Part shown: positions 25,815 to 33,626 of the stretch, piece by piece | Numbering within the stretch: the first letter of the stretch is position 1 | Layout of the letters: each line of letters starts with the position of its first letter | Source: Streptomyces massasporeus | GTDB taxonomy: Bacteria; Actinomycetota; Actinomycetes; Streptomycetales; Streptomycetaceae | Direction: 5' to 3' | NCBI RefSeq assembly: GCF_014648995.1 | Contig: NZ_BMSE01000016.1 | Span: forward strand, 124,001 to 188,000 | DNA: 64,000 bases | Made by a program: the position numbers and the translations under genes | The notes under the pieces: generated by a model | What the model was told of the DNA's origin: nothing | Databases searched by the model: none | Seen by the model: the letters and a program-made list of their open reading frames with translations, nothing else

Positions 25815-26485
25815 CAGTGACCGCCCTCCTCTTCGGGACCCTTGGCGAACGCCGCCTCGACCTTGTCGACCTCGTCGGTGCGCATCATCACGTGCACCAG
25901 GTCGCCCTCCTGCAGCACCGTCTGCGAGGTGGGCAGGACCGCCTCGCCGAGCCGGGTCAGAAACGCCACGCGCACGCCGGTCTCCTCCTGGATCCGGCTG
26001 ATCTTGTGGCCGACCCAGGCGGTGGAGGTGTGCACCTCGGCGAGCTGGACGCCACCGGTGGGGTCGCGCCACAGCGGCTCGGCGCCGGAGGGGAGCAGAC
26101 GGCGCAGCATCTGGTCGGCCGTCCAGCGGACCGTCGCGACGGTGGGGATGCCCAGGCGCTGGTAGACCTCCGCGCGGCGCGGGTCGTAGATGCGGGCGGC
26201 GACGTTCTCGATGCCGAACATCTCACGGGCCACGCGCGCGGCGATGATGTTGGAGTTGTCACCGCTGGAGACTGCGGCGAAGGCGCCGGCCTCCTCGATG
26301 CCCGCCTCGCGCAGGGTGTCCTGGTCGAAGCCGACACCGGTGACCCGGCGGCCGCCGAACGAGGAGCCCAGCCGGCGGAAGGCGGTGGGGTCCTGGTCGA
26401 CCACGGCGACCGTGTGCCCCTGTTGCTCCAGGTTCTGGGCCAGTGCGGAACCCACCCTTCCGCACCCCATGATGACGATGTGCAT
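25814..26485 (-). CDS. TrkA/RCK potassium-channel regulatory subunit (first)
   Basis: A 223-aa RCK protein: TrkA-N Rossmann domain 'MHIVIMGCGRVGSALAQNLE' plus 'HTVAVVDQDPTAFRRLG', then 'GAFAAVSSGDNSNIIAARVA', and a TrkA-C domain ('VAFLTRLGEAVLPTSQTVLQ') at the C-terminus. It is the first gene of a two-gene trkA operon and is divergent from the KimA-like transporter gene, with only a small membrane gene and decayed sequence between. A joint role in gating K+ uptake is likely but inferred. Confidence 0.9.
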   Translation of the reverse strand: MHIVIMGCGRVGSALAQNLEQQGHTVAVVDQDPTAFRRLGSSFGGRRVTGVGFDQDTLREAGIEEAGAFAAVSSGDNSNIIAARVAREMFGIENVAARIYDPRRAEVYQRLGIPTVATVRWTADQMLRRLLPSGAEPLWRDPTGGVQLAEVHTSTAWVGHKISRIQEETGVRVAFLTRLGEAVLPTSQTVLQEGDLVHVMMRTDEVDKVEAAFAKGPEEEGGH

Positions 26486-26601
26486 GGCCTCACACCACGC
26501 TTCCCGCAGACCTTCCGGCCTGCGTCAGTGTTCTGCTCATGTCTCTCTCTCGGCTCGCCGGGCAGCACTTCGCGGCCTTCTGTGCGGGCCGCCAGGCACC
26601 A

Positions 26602-27830
26602 TCATGCCGGGAACGCCGGGTGTGATCCCGTTCGGTGTCCGCACGCCCGGCCGATCGCTCGTGTCCAACGTATAGGCAAGGCCGGGGGAGCCCACCAGGG
26701 CCCTGGGATGCCGAAGGCCACCCAGAGCGCGACGGTGTAGCCCTGCACCGTCCCGGTGCTGACGGCGTCCGTGCCGTTCCCGTGGTCCTTGAGGTACGAC
26801 GTGGTGACACTCGTGGCGATGGAGTTGAGCAGCGCGGTGCCGAACGCGGCCCCCACCTGCTGCACCGTGTTGTACGCCGCCGACGCGACCCCCGCCTCGG
26901 CGGGGTCGAGCTGGACCGTGGCCATGTTCGTCGCCGTCGCGAGCAGGCAGCCGAGTCCGATGCCGGTGAGGATCATGGACGGCGTGAGGTACACCGGGAA
27001 GACATGGGAGCTGTCCACCTCCAGTTGCGTGAGGATCAGCATTCCGGCGGCCGACGACAGCAGGCTGCCCGCGATCAGGACGTCGGGGGCGGTCCGGCGG
27101 TGCAGCTTGCCGGCGATGAGCATCGCGCCGACGGTGGTGCTCACCGCGTTCACCAGCAGCGTCATGCCCGCCTTGACCGGCGAGTAGCCGAGGATGGTCT
27201 GCGTGTAGTACCTCACGAACAGGTAGAAGCCGAACATCGCGGTGAACATCAGGCACACGGAGACGAACGCCGTGCCACGGACGCGATGGAGCAGGATCCG
27301 CAGCGGCAGCAGCGGATGCCGCGTCCTGGCCTCCACCAGCACGAACAGGGCCAGCAGCAGCACACCGCCGATGAGCAGGGCGAGCACCGTCGGGTCGCCC
27401 CAGCCGTGGGGTTCCGCCTGAGTGAAGCCGCAGACGAGTGAGGCGAGGCCGGCGGCGCTGAGCAGCACCCCGCGGACGTCCAGGTTGCGCAGGTTGCCGC
27501 CCGGGCGGTCGCGCAGGATGAGCGGGACGCCGAGCAGGGCGATCGCGGTCATGGGGATGTTGATGTAGAGGCACCAGCGCCACTTGGCGTACTCGGTGAG
27601 CAGCCCGCCCGCCACGACTCCGAGAGCCGCTCCGCCCGCGCCGACACCGGCGAAGACGCCGAAGGCCTTTCCGCGCTCGCGCCCGTCGGTGAACGTGAGG
27701 ATCAGCAGCGACAGCGCCGCCGGTGCCAGCAGCGCGGCGAAGACCCCCTGCCCCGCGCGTGCCGCGAAGAGGGTGCCGGCGTTGCCCGCCGCACCGCCGA
27801 GCGCCGCCTTCGCCGCCGCGTTCCTCCACG
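26602..27830 (-). pseudogene. DHA2-type MFS exporter, truncated at both ends
   Basis: The frame encodes the interior of a 14-helix drug:H+ antiporter. 'FAARAGQGVFAALLAPAALS', 'WRWCLYINIPMTAIALLGVP' (motif after helix 5) and 'TNMATVQLDPAEAGVASAAY' are DHA2 hallmarks. The first ~80 residues (helices 1-3 with motif A) are missing. The apparent N-terminus 'MPCRALRRGGAPSSQAWR' is antisense to a sugar-kinase fragment. The last helix breaks off after 'VALWVAFGI' into unrelated sequence. It is therefore a remnant and probably not functional. Confidence 0.75.
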
Positions 27831-28045
27831 CCTGGCTGGACGGCGCCCCGCCCCGCCGCAGCGCCCTGCACGGCACCGTGGCCGGTGCCTACGCCTGCAC
27901 GATCCCGTCGACCCGGGCCGCCGGCATCGGACGCGACGAGCTGCACGCCGGAGTGGCGGAGCGGGAGCGCTCCGAACGGCCGGAGCCCTCCCGCACCCCG
28001 GCACCTCCTAGCGCGCCCCCTGCGACACGTCCTTGCGGCGGCTGA
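27800..28045 (+). pseudogene. PfkB-family sugar kinase C-terminal fragment
   Basis: On the plus strand 'FAAAFLHAWLDGAPPRRSAL' and 'HGTVAGAYACTIPST' match the C-terminal helix region of ribokinase/PfkB kinases, just after the catalytic GAGD motif, which is absent. Upstream, the frame is antisense to the MFS remnant, so only the last ~70-80 codons of a kinase survive. The kinase/MFS junction near 27.8 kb marks a deletion or rearrangement. Confidence 0.55.
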
Positions 28046-28127
28046 TGCTGCGCACGCTCGCCACCGTCAGGATTCCGAGGGCGACGAGGGTGGCCGCGGC
28101 GCCGATCAGCTGGGCGGGCGTGTGCAT
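28008..28127 (-). CDS. Small single-pass membrane protein (39 aa)
   Basis: A complete small gene: ATG at 28127 with GGAGG eight bases upstream, and TAG at 28008-28010. The protein has one hydrophobic helix ('LIGAAATLVALGILTVASVR') after 'MHTPAQ' and a basic cytosolic tail ending 'SISRRKDVSQGAR'. The positive tail predicts N-out/C-in topology. It lies divergent to the KimA-like transporter gene and could be a small accessory subunit, in the manner of KdpF. That is inference from size and position. Confidence 0.65.
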   Translation of the reverse strand: MHTPAQLIGAAATLVALGILTVASVRSISRRKDVSQGAR

Positions 28128-28310
28128 GGGACCTCCAGAGGCGGCAACGGCCGGGAAACGGACGGGGCTTAGTCATATAGGCATGCGAAGCGGGTGACCT
28201 GCGGAATCCGCAGCCGCATGCGCCTCTGAATTCACTCGGAGAGCAGACGGAACGCCGATGAGGGGTGGCGGGTGGGCACCCCCGCAATCGAACGCCTACG
28301 ATCCTCTGTT

Positions 28311-30362
28311 GTGTCCAAACTGACCGACGTGCCCAAACGGATCCTGATCGGGCGCGCACTGCGCAGCGACCGGCTGGGCGAAACGCTCCTGCCGAAGCGC
28401 ATCGCACTCCCCGTCTTCGCCTCCGACCCGCTGTCCTCCGTGGCGTACGCGCCCGGCGAGGTGCTGCTGGTCCTGTCGATCGCGGGCGTGACGGCGTACC
28501 ACTTCAGCCCGTGGATCGCCGTCGCGGTCGTCGTGCTGATGTTCACCGTGGTGGCCTCGTACCGGCAGAACGTGCACGCCTACCCCAGCGGCGGCGGCGA
28601 CTACGAGGTGGCGACCACCAACCTCGGACCCAAGGCCGGCCTGACGGTCGCGAGCGCGCTGCTCGTCGACTACGTCCTCACCGTCGCGGTGTCGATCTCG
28701 TCCGGCATCGAGAACCTCGGCTCCGCGATCCCGTTCGTCGTCGAGCACAAGGTGCTCTGCGCGATCGGCGTGATCGTGTTGCTGACGCTGATGAACCTGC
28801 GCGGGGTGAAGGAGTCCGGCTCGCTCTTCGCGATCCCGACCTACGTCTTCGTCTTCGGCGTCTTCATCATGATCGCGTGGGGTGCCTTCCGCGGGCTGGT
28901 CCTGGACGACACCATGCGGGCACCGACGGCGGACTACGTCATCAAGCCCGAGCACCAGGGCCTGGCCGGCTTCGCGCTGGTCTTCCTGCTGCTGCGCGCC
29001 TTCTCCTCCGGCTGCGCCGCGCTCACCGGCGTCGAGGCGATCTCCAACGGCGTGCCGGCCTTCCGCAAGCCCAAGTCCAAGAACGCCGCGACGACGCTCG
29101 CGGCGATGGGCCTGCTGGCCGTCACCATGTTCTGCGGCATCATCGCGCTGGCCGCCGCCACCGACGTCCGCATGGCGGAGAACCCCGCCAAGGACCTCAT
29201 CCACAACGGTGTCCCGCTCGGCCCGGACTACGTCCAGAACCCGGTGATCTCCCAGGTCGCGGAGGCCGTCTTCGGCAAGGGCAGCTTCCTGTTCATCATC
29301 CTGGCCGCGGCCACCGCGCTGGTGCTGTTCCTCGCCGCCAACACCGCCTACAACGGCTTCCCGCTGCTCGGCTCGATCCTCGCCCAGGACCGCTACCTGC
29401 CGCGCCAGCTGCACACCCGCGGCGACCGCCTGGCCTTCTCCAACGGCATCGTGCTCCTCGCCGGCGCCGCCGGACTGCTCGTGGGGATCTACGGCGCCGA
29501 CTCCACCCGCCTGATCCAGCTGTACATCGTCGGCGTGTTCGTGTCCTTCACACTCAGCCAGACCGGCATGGTCCGGCACTGGAACCGCCACCTGGCCACC
29601 GAGAAGGACCAGGCCAAGCGCCGCCACATGATCCGCTCCCGCGCCATCAACGCCTTCGGCGCCTTCTTCACCGGCCTCGTGCTGGTCGTCGTCCTTCTCA
29701 CCAAGTTCACGCACGGCGCCTGGGTCGCCCTGCTCGGCATGGTGATCTTCTACGCGACGATGACGGCCATCCGGAAGCACTACGACCGGGTCGCCGCCGA
29801 GATCGCCGCCCCCGAGGGCCCGAGCGACGACCTCGTACGGCCCTCGCGGGTCCACTCGGTCGTACTGATCTCCAAGATCCACCGCCCGACACTGCGCGCC
29901 CTGGCCTACGCCAAGCTGATGCGCTCGGACTCGCTGGAGGCGCTGAGCGTCAACGTCGACCCGGCGGAGACCAAGGCCCTGCGCGAGGAATGGGAGCGGC
30001 GCGGCATCGACGTACCGCTGAAGGTCCTGGACTCGCCCTACCGCGAGATCACGCGGCCGATCATCGAGTACGTCAAGGGGCTGCGCAAGGAGTCCCCGCG
30101 GGACGCGGTGTCCGTGATCATCCCCGAGTACGTGGTCGGCCACTGGTACGAGCACCTGCTGCACAACCAGAGCGCCCTGCGGCTCAAGGGCCGGCTGCTG
30201 TTCACGCCCGGGATCATGGTGACCTCGGTGCCGTACCAGCTGCAGTCCTCCGAGGCGGCCAAGCGGCGGGCCCGCAGGCAGCAGGACTGGAACGCGCCGG
30301 GCTCGGTGCGGCGCGGTCCCGCGCAGGTGCGGTCGAAGGAGTCCTCCGACCACAAGAGCTGA
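28311..30362 (+). CDS. APC-superfamily permease, KimA-like potassium transporter
   Basis: A 683-aa protein whose start 'KRILIGRALRSDRLGETLLP' and motifs 'FASDPLSSVAYAPGEVLLVL', 'SYRQNVHAYPSGGGDYEVAT' and 'LLVDYVLTVAVSISSGIENL' closely parallel Bacillus subtilis KimA (YdaO), a K+/H+ symporter of the APC/KUP clan regulated by c-di-AMP. Twelve helices fill residues ~30-480. The last ~180 residues form a cytosolic USP-like domain. GTG 28311 is preferred to an upstream GTG at 28272. A -10-like TACGAT sits 8 bp before it, so the mRNA may be leaderless. The divergent trkA pair strengthens a potassium role. Confidence 0.82.
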   Translation: MSKLTDVPKRILIGRALRSDRLGETLLPKRIALPVFASDPLSSVAYAPGEVLLVLSIAGVTAYHFSPWIAVAVVVLMFTVVASYRQNVHAYPSGGGDYEVATTNLGPKAGLTVASALLVDYVLTVAVSISSGIENLGSAIPFVVEHKVLCAIGVIVLLTLMNLRGVKESGSLFAIPTYVFVFGVFIMIAWGAFRGLVLDDTMRAPTADYVIKPEHQGLAGFALVFLLLRAFSSGCAALTGVEAISNGVPAFRKPKSKNAATTLAAMGLLAVTMFCGIIALAAATDVRMAENPAKDLIHNGVPLGPDYVQNPVISQVAEAVFGKGSFLFIILAAATALVLFLAANTAYNGFPLLGSILAQDRYLPRQLHTRGDRLAFSNGIVLLAGAAGLLVGIYGADSTRLIQLYIVGVFVSFTLSQTGMVRHWNRHLATEKDQAKRRHMIRSRAINAFGAFFTGLVLVVVLLTKFTHGAWVALLGMVIFYATMTAIRKHYDRVAAEIAAPEGPSDDLVRPSRVHSVVLISKIHRPTLRALAYAKLMRSDSLEALSVNVDPAETKALREEWERRGIDVPLKVLDSPYREITRPIIEYVKGLRKESPRDAVSVIIPEYVVGHWYEHLLHNQSALRLKGRLLFTPGIMVTSVPYQLQSSEAAKRRARRQQDWNAPGSVRRGPAQVRSKESSDHKS

Positions 30363-30381
30363 CGATCTCCTGAGACGACGG

Positions 30382-30471
30382 CTCGTGTGACGCGTGCTCG
30401 TGTGACGCGTGCTCGTGTGACGCGTGCTCGTGTGACGCGTGCTCGTGTGACGCGTGCTCGTGTGACGCGTG
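30382..30471. repeat. Six tandem copies of a 15-bp unit
   Basis: GCTCGTGTGACGCGT is repeated six times exactly, head to tail, with degenerate partial copies on to about 30500. It fills the gap between the KimA-like transporter gene and the TRAM methyltransferase gene. Each unit contains the palindrome ACGCGT. It behaves like a minisatellite/VNTR. Confidence 0.95.
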
Positions 30472-30593
30472 CGATCCGTGTGACGGTACGGCTCGTGTGA
30501 AACGGCCGGGTGACAGCCACGTAGACTGGTGGGCTGTTGTCCGGCCGTTTCCGTTCGGCCCTTCCCCCTCACGCGTTATGGAGTCACCCCGCC

Positions 30594-31922
30594 ATGCAGG
30601 CAGAACCGAGGAAGTCGCTGGTGGGGGAGGAGTACGAGGTCGAGGTCGGCCCCGTCGCCCACGGCGGTCACTGCATCGCCCGCACGTCCGAGGGCCAGGT
30701 GCTGTTCGTCCGGCACGCGCTGCCCGGCGAGCGGGTCGTGGCGCGGGTGACGGAGGGCGAGGAGGGCGCGCGGTTCCTGCGCGCCGACGCCGTGACCGTG
30801 CTCGACGCCTCCAAGGACCGGATCGACGAGCCCTGCCCGTTCGCCGGCCCCGGCCGCTGCGGCGGCTGCGACTGGCAGCACGCCAAGCCGGGCGCGCAGC
30901 GGCGCCTGAAGGCCGACGTCATCGCCGAACAGCTCCAGCACCTCGCCGGGCTCACCCCGGAGGAGGCCGGCTGGGACGGCACGGTGCTGCCGGCGGAGGG
31001 CGACAAGGTGCCCGCGGGCCAGGTCCCCGCGTGGCGCACTCGCGTCCAGTACGCCGTCACCGCCGACGGCCGGGCGGGCCTGCGCCGGCACCGCTCGCAC
31101 GAGGTGGAGCCGATCGACCACTGCATGATCGCCGCGGAGGGCGTCAGCGAGCTGGGCATCGAGAAGCGGTCCTGGACGGGCATGGACTCTGTCGAGGCGA
31201 TCGCGGCGACGGGCTCCCAGGACCGCCAGGTGATCCTCACCCCTAAGCCGGGCGCGCGCCTCCCGCTCGTCGAACTCGACCGCCCCGTCTCCGTCCTGCG
31301 GGTGGACGAGCGCTCCGGCGGTGTCCACCGGGTGCACGGCCGCCCCTTCGTCCGCGAACGCGCCGACGGCCGCACGCACCGCGTCGGCAACGGCGGTTTC
31401 TGGCAGGTCCACCCGAAGGCCGCGGAGACCCTGGTGACCGCGGTCATGCAGGGCCTGCTGCCGCGTAAGGGCGACATGGCCCTCGACCTGTACTGCGGCG
31501 TCGGCCTCTTCGCCGGCGCCCTCGCCGACCGGGTCGGAGACCAGGGCGCCGTCCTCGGCATCGAGTCCGGCAAGCGGGCGGTGGAGGACGCGCGGCACAA
31601 CCTCGCCGACTTCGAGCGGGTCCGCATCGAACAGGGCAAGGTCGAGAGCGTGTTGCCGCGCACGGGCATCGAGGAGGTCGACCTGATCGTCCTCGACCCG
31701 CCGCGGGCGGGCGCGGGCCGCAAGACGGTGGAGCATCTGGCGTCGCTGGGGGCACGGCGGATCGCGTACGTGGCGTGCGATCCGGCTGCGCTGGCACGGG
31801 ACTTGGGGTACTTCCGGGATGGGGGGTACCGGGTGCGGATGCTGCGGGCGTTCGATCTGTTTCCGATGACGCACCATGTGGAGTGCGTGGCGATTCTCGA
31901 GCCCGCCGCAAAGGGACGCTGA
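30594..31922 (+). CDS. TRAM-domain RNA (uracil-5)-methyltransferase, RumA/TrmA family
   Basis: A 442-aa protein: an N-terminal TRAM RNA-binding domain ('VEVGPVAHGGHCIART' to about residue 65), a [4Fe-4S]-type cysteine set 'CPFAGPGRCGGCDWQHA' with a later Cys in 'DHCMIAAEG', and a C-terminal SAM-binding Rossmann domain ('LDLYCGVGLFAGALAD'), 'LIVLDPPRAGAG' and catalytic-Cys motif 'IAYVACDPAALARDL'. It ends 'FPMTHHVECVAILEPAAKGR'. It methylates uridine in rRNA or tRNA. GGAG lies upstream of the ATG. The 3' end of this gene is the sequence repeated twice more downstream, as expected of an integration target. Confidence 0.92.
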   Translation: MQAEPRKSLVGEEYEVEVGPVAHGGHCIARTSEGQVLFVRHALPGERVVARVTEGEEGARFLRADAVTVLDASKDRIDEPCPFAGPGRCGGCDWQHAKPGAQRRLKADVIAEQLQHLAGLTPEEAGWDGTVLPAEGDKVPAGQVPAWRTRVQYAVTADGRAGLRRHRSHEVEPIDHCMIAAEGVSELGIEKRSWTGMDSVEAIAATGSQDRQVILTPKPGARLPLVELDRPVSVLRVDERSGGVHRVHGRPFVRERADGRTHRVGNGGFWQVHPKAAETLVTAVMQGLLPRKGDMALDLYCGVGLFAGALADRVGDQGAVLGIESGKRAVEDARHNLADFERVRIEQGKVESVLPRTGIEEVDLIVLDPPRAGAGRKTVEHLASLGARRIAYVACDPAALARDLGYFRDGGYRVRMLRAFDLFPMTHHVECVAILEPAAKGR

Positions 31923-31977
31923 CCTGCTGATTTTCTGATTTCCCAGGTTGCGGGCAGGTCACGTCGACATGTTTCCG
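31858..31977 (+). other. Putative attachment site copy 1 (native 3' end of the TRAM methyltransferase gene)
   Basis: This segment runs from TGTTTCCG (31858-31865) inside the gene, through the stop codon, to a second TGTTTCCG (31970-31977). The coding part and the ~55 bp after the stop (TGACCTGCTG... to ...GACATGTTTCCG) recur at 39932 and 52211. The coding frame is intact only here. It is read as the left junction of an integrated island. Confidence 0.75.
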
Positions 31978-31980
31978 TAG

Positions 31981-32614
31981 GTGAATGGTGTGGAGCCTTG
32001 CCCTATGTCAGGGACGGCTCCGGCCTGCGGTTCGACCAGCTACCAGCTGGGTGTCGGGCACCGAACGGTGGCATGGGCACGGTCGGGCGGTGGCCACTCG
32101 TGACGCTCATCCGACGCTCGTTCTGATGACATGTCATCGCTTGTCGCCGGGTGGTCCGAAGGCCGCCTTCCGCCTCCCTTTTCCCCACCGCGAGGGAGGA
32201 CCCCGGGGCCCGTACGGCAGCGGGCCTACGGGGCACTCACCGCAAGGAGAAGCTCTCCGGCCGGAGCTCGCACACGGCCACGTGGGAGCAGGAATTTCGG
32301 TGACACGCAGTCGTCCCGCAGAAGGCGACAAGATCCGTAGAGCTCTTGATGACGATGACGTGTCTGCCGCCCCGAGGGCGGAGGTGCCCAGCGATACCGA
32401 CTGACTCATGCACTGGCCCCTGCTTCGGCACGGGGACGAGCAGCGGACCGTGTTCGCCGTCGAGTCTGAGTGTTCCGTGCCGCGAGACCGCCTGGTTTTC
32501 CTTTTCGGGCGAGACCGACCTGTTTCGACGCTGATTCTGGCGGGACATCACGACGCTCCCATCTTTCATGGCCCTGTGCTCCTTGCTCTCATGCGAGATG
32601 GCAGATCGGCCTGC
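31981..32614. other. Left flank of island A, no supportable gene
   Basis: About 630 bp with only short, mutually overlapping frames and no recognisable protein. It contains the tandem GACGCTC repeat (32101-32119), a perfect 14-bp palindrome GATGACATGTCATC (32125-32138), and a shift to lower GC after about 32.4 kb. Confidence 0.55.
32101..32119 (+). repeat. Arm-type repeat, left end of island A
   Basis: TGACGCTCATCCGACGCTC: two GACGCTC units 11 bp apart. Closely related copies occur at 39835, 52112 and 52395, all beside the duplicated methyltransferase 3' ends. Confidence 0.6.
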
Positions 32615-33023
32615 CTAGTATTGGAACAGGAGGCGGTCGCGTACCGAAAGGTGGGGTGTCACCTGAATTTCTAATGTGCCTGTGCACTCGCCCGTGTGGA
32701 AATCGATGGAAATGCGCTTGGTTGATTGACCTGAGGTGAAGGAAAGGCGAGTTGCGGATTCACGGAAGAAAACCAGCATCTCAATTCCCCGATCGTTCAT
32801 CCAGCGGATTCTCACGGACCTAGCCAGTACATCGTAGGAAAAAATGAGAGACTGTCCCGAATTATCCTGCACAGTGAGAACCCGTGCGTCGCTCTCTTCC
32901 GAATCTGGCCATTCGCCGACGGCCTCCTGGACCTCTTCGTCGTCGGGGATGAATGAACTCTCGGTATACGTCGGCCTTCACTTTCCACTGTGCGGTGGCC
33001 AGTGGTTCAGACTGCCTGAATGC
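32615..33023 (-). pseudogene. Frameshifted small protein, possible immunity gene
   Basis: Reading leftward, one frame (33023 to about 32970) encodes a segment including 'PLATAQWKVKADVYRE'. The next frame (to 32615) continues with 'SSFIPDDEEVQEAVGEWPDS' and 'GQSLIFSYDVLARSVRIRWM', ending 'VTPHLSVRDRLLFQY'. No start codon lies before the frame change, and a GTG at 32872 would give only 85 aa. It is AT-richer than the core genes and sits where secondary immunity genes often follow an Rhs toxin. I do not recognise the family. Confidence 0.45.
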
Positions 33024-33161
33024 TCACATTTGGGCCACTGCCGCGGAAAAGGACTGCGGAGAGTCTATGCCCGCCCTCCGGCGATCTGCCAGGTGCTCTC
33101 GACACCAAGTGCTCCGTGCGGGCGTAGAGGACCGATTCGGTCACGCCGAATTCACCGGGCC

Positions 33162-33626
33162 TCAGTAGGTCCTGATTTCGCGGAGTACCTCCTCATGGAC
33201 GTCGGGCGGGCACAGCAGTACGGCCTGAAAAGTGATCTTCTCCTGGCCTGGAAGCTCGGGCTTTCCCGCCCAGAACTTAACGGCGTCGTTCAGAGCACGG
33301 AAGAGGATTTCACGTTCTTCGGTGCTTTCGGAAAGCGCGACGTCGGCGTCATCGATGGTGATGAGGAAATGCTTGGCGTTGATCCAGTGTAGATCGGTCA
33401 GGCAGTCCCGCAGTGCGTTCCAGTTCCAGCCGAAGTAGTCCGGGAGGCGCAGTGCTTCGTAGAACTGAGTGAACACCCCGTCGGAGTCGTGCATTTCCTG
33501 TCCTCGCATCCGGGCCGAGTAGATCAGTCCGGTGGGAGGCAGGGCGCGTGCAGCGGAGAGCGAGGAGTCGGTCGGGACGACACAGGCTTCTTCCTCGTTA
33601 CGTTCCCACCAGGTGGCGTTGCTCAT
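33162..33626 (-). CDS. Barstar-family immunity protein
   Basis: A 154-aa protein. The central part has the barstar signature 'ALRLPDYFGWNWNALRDCLT' with 'DLHW' following. 'KHFLITIDDADVALS' and a C-terminal strand 'ITFQAVLLCPP' complete the fold. Barstars occlude the active site of barnase/RNase Sa-type ribonucleases. Its ATG overlaps the stop of the Rhs gene (ATGA), so toxin and antidote are translationally coupled. An N-terminal ~45-residue extension precedes the barstar fold. The pairing with the RNase-like tip of the Rhs protein makes the immunity role convincing. Confidence 0.88.
   Translation of the reverse strand: MSNATWWERNEEEACVVPTDSSLSAARALPPTGLIYSARMRGQEMHDSDGVFTQFYEALRLPDYFGWNWNALRDCLTDLHWINAKHFLITIDDADVALSESTEEREILFRALNDAVKFWAGKPELPGQEKITFQAVLLCPPDVHEEVLREIRTY

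Noticed and set aside
30382..30471. CRISPR array
   Set aside because: The repeats are 15 bp, directly abutting and without spacers. It is a simple tandem repeat.
32237..32739. Several 80-110 codon frames on both strands in the island A flank
   Set aside because: They overlap one another, lack ribosome-binding sites and have no recognisable features.
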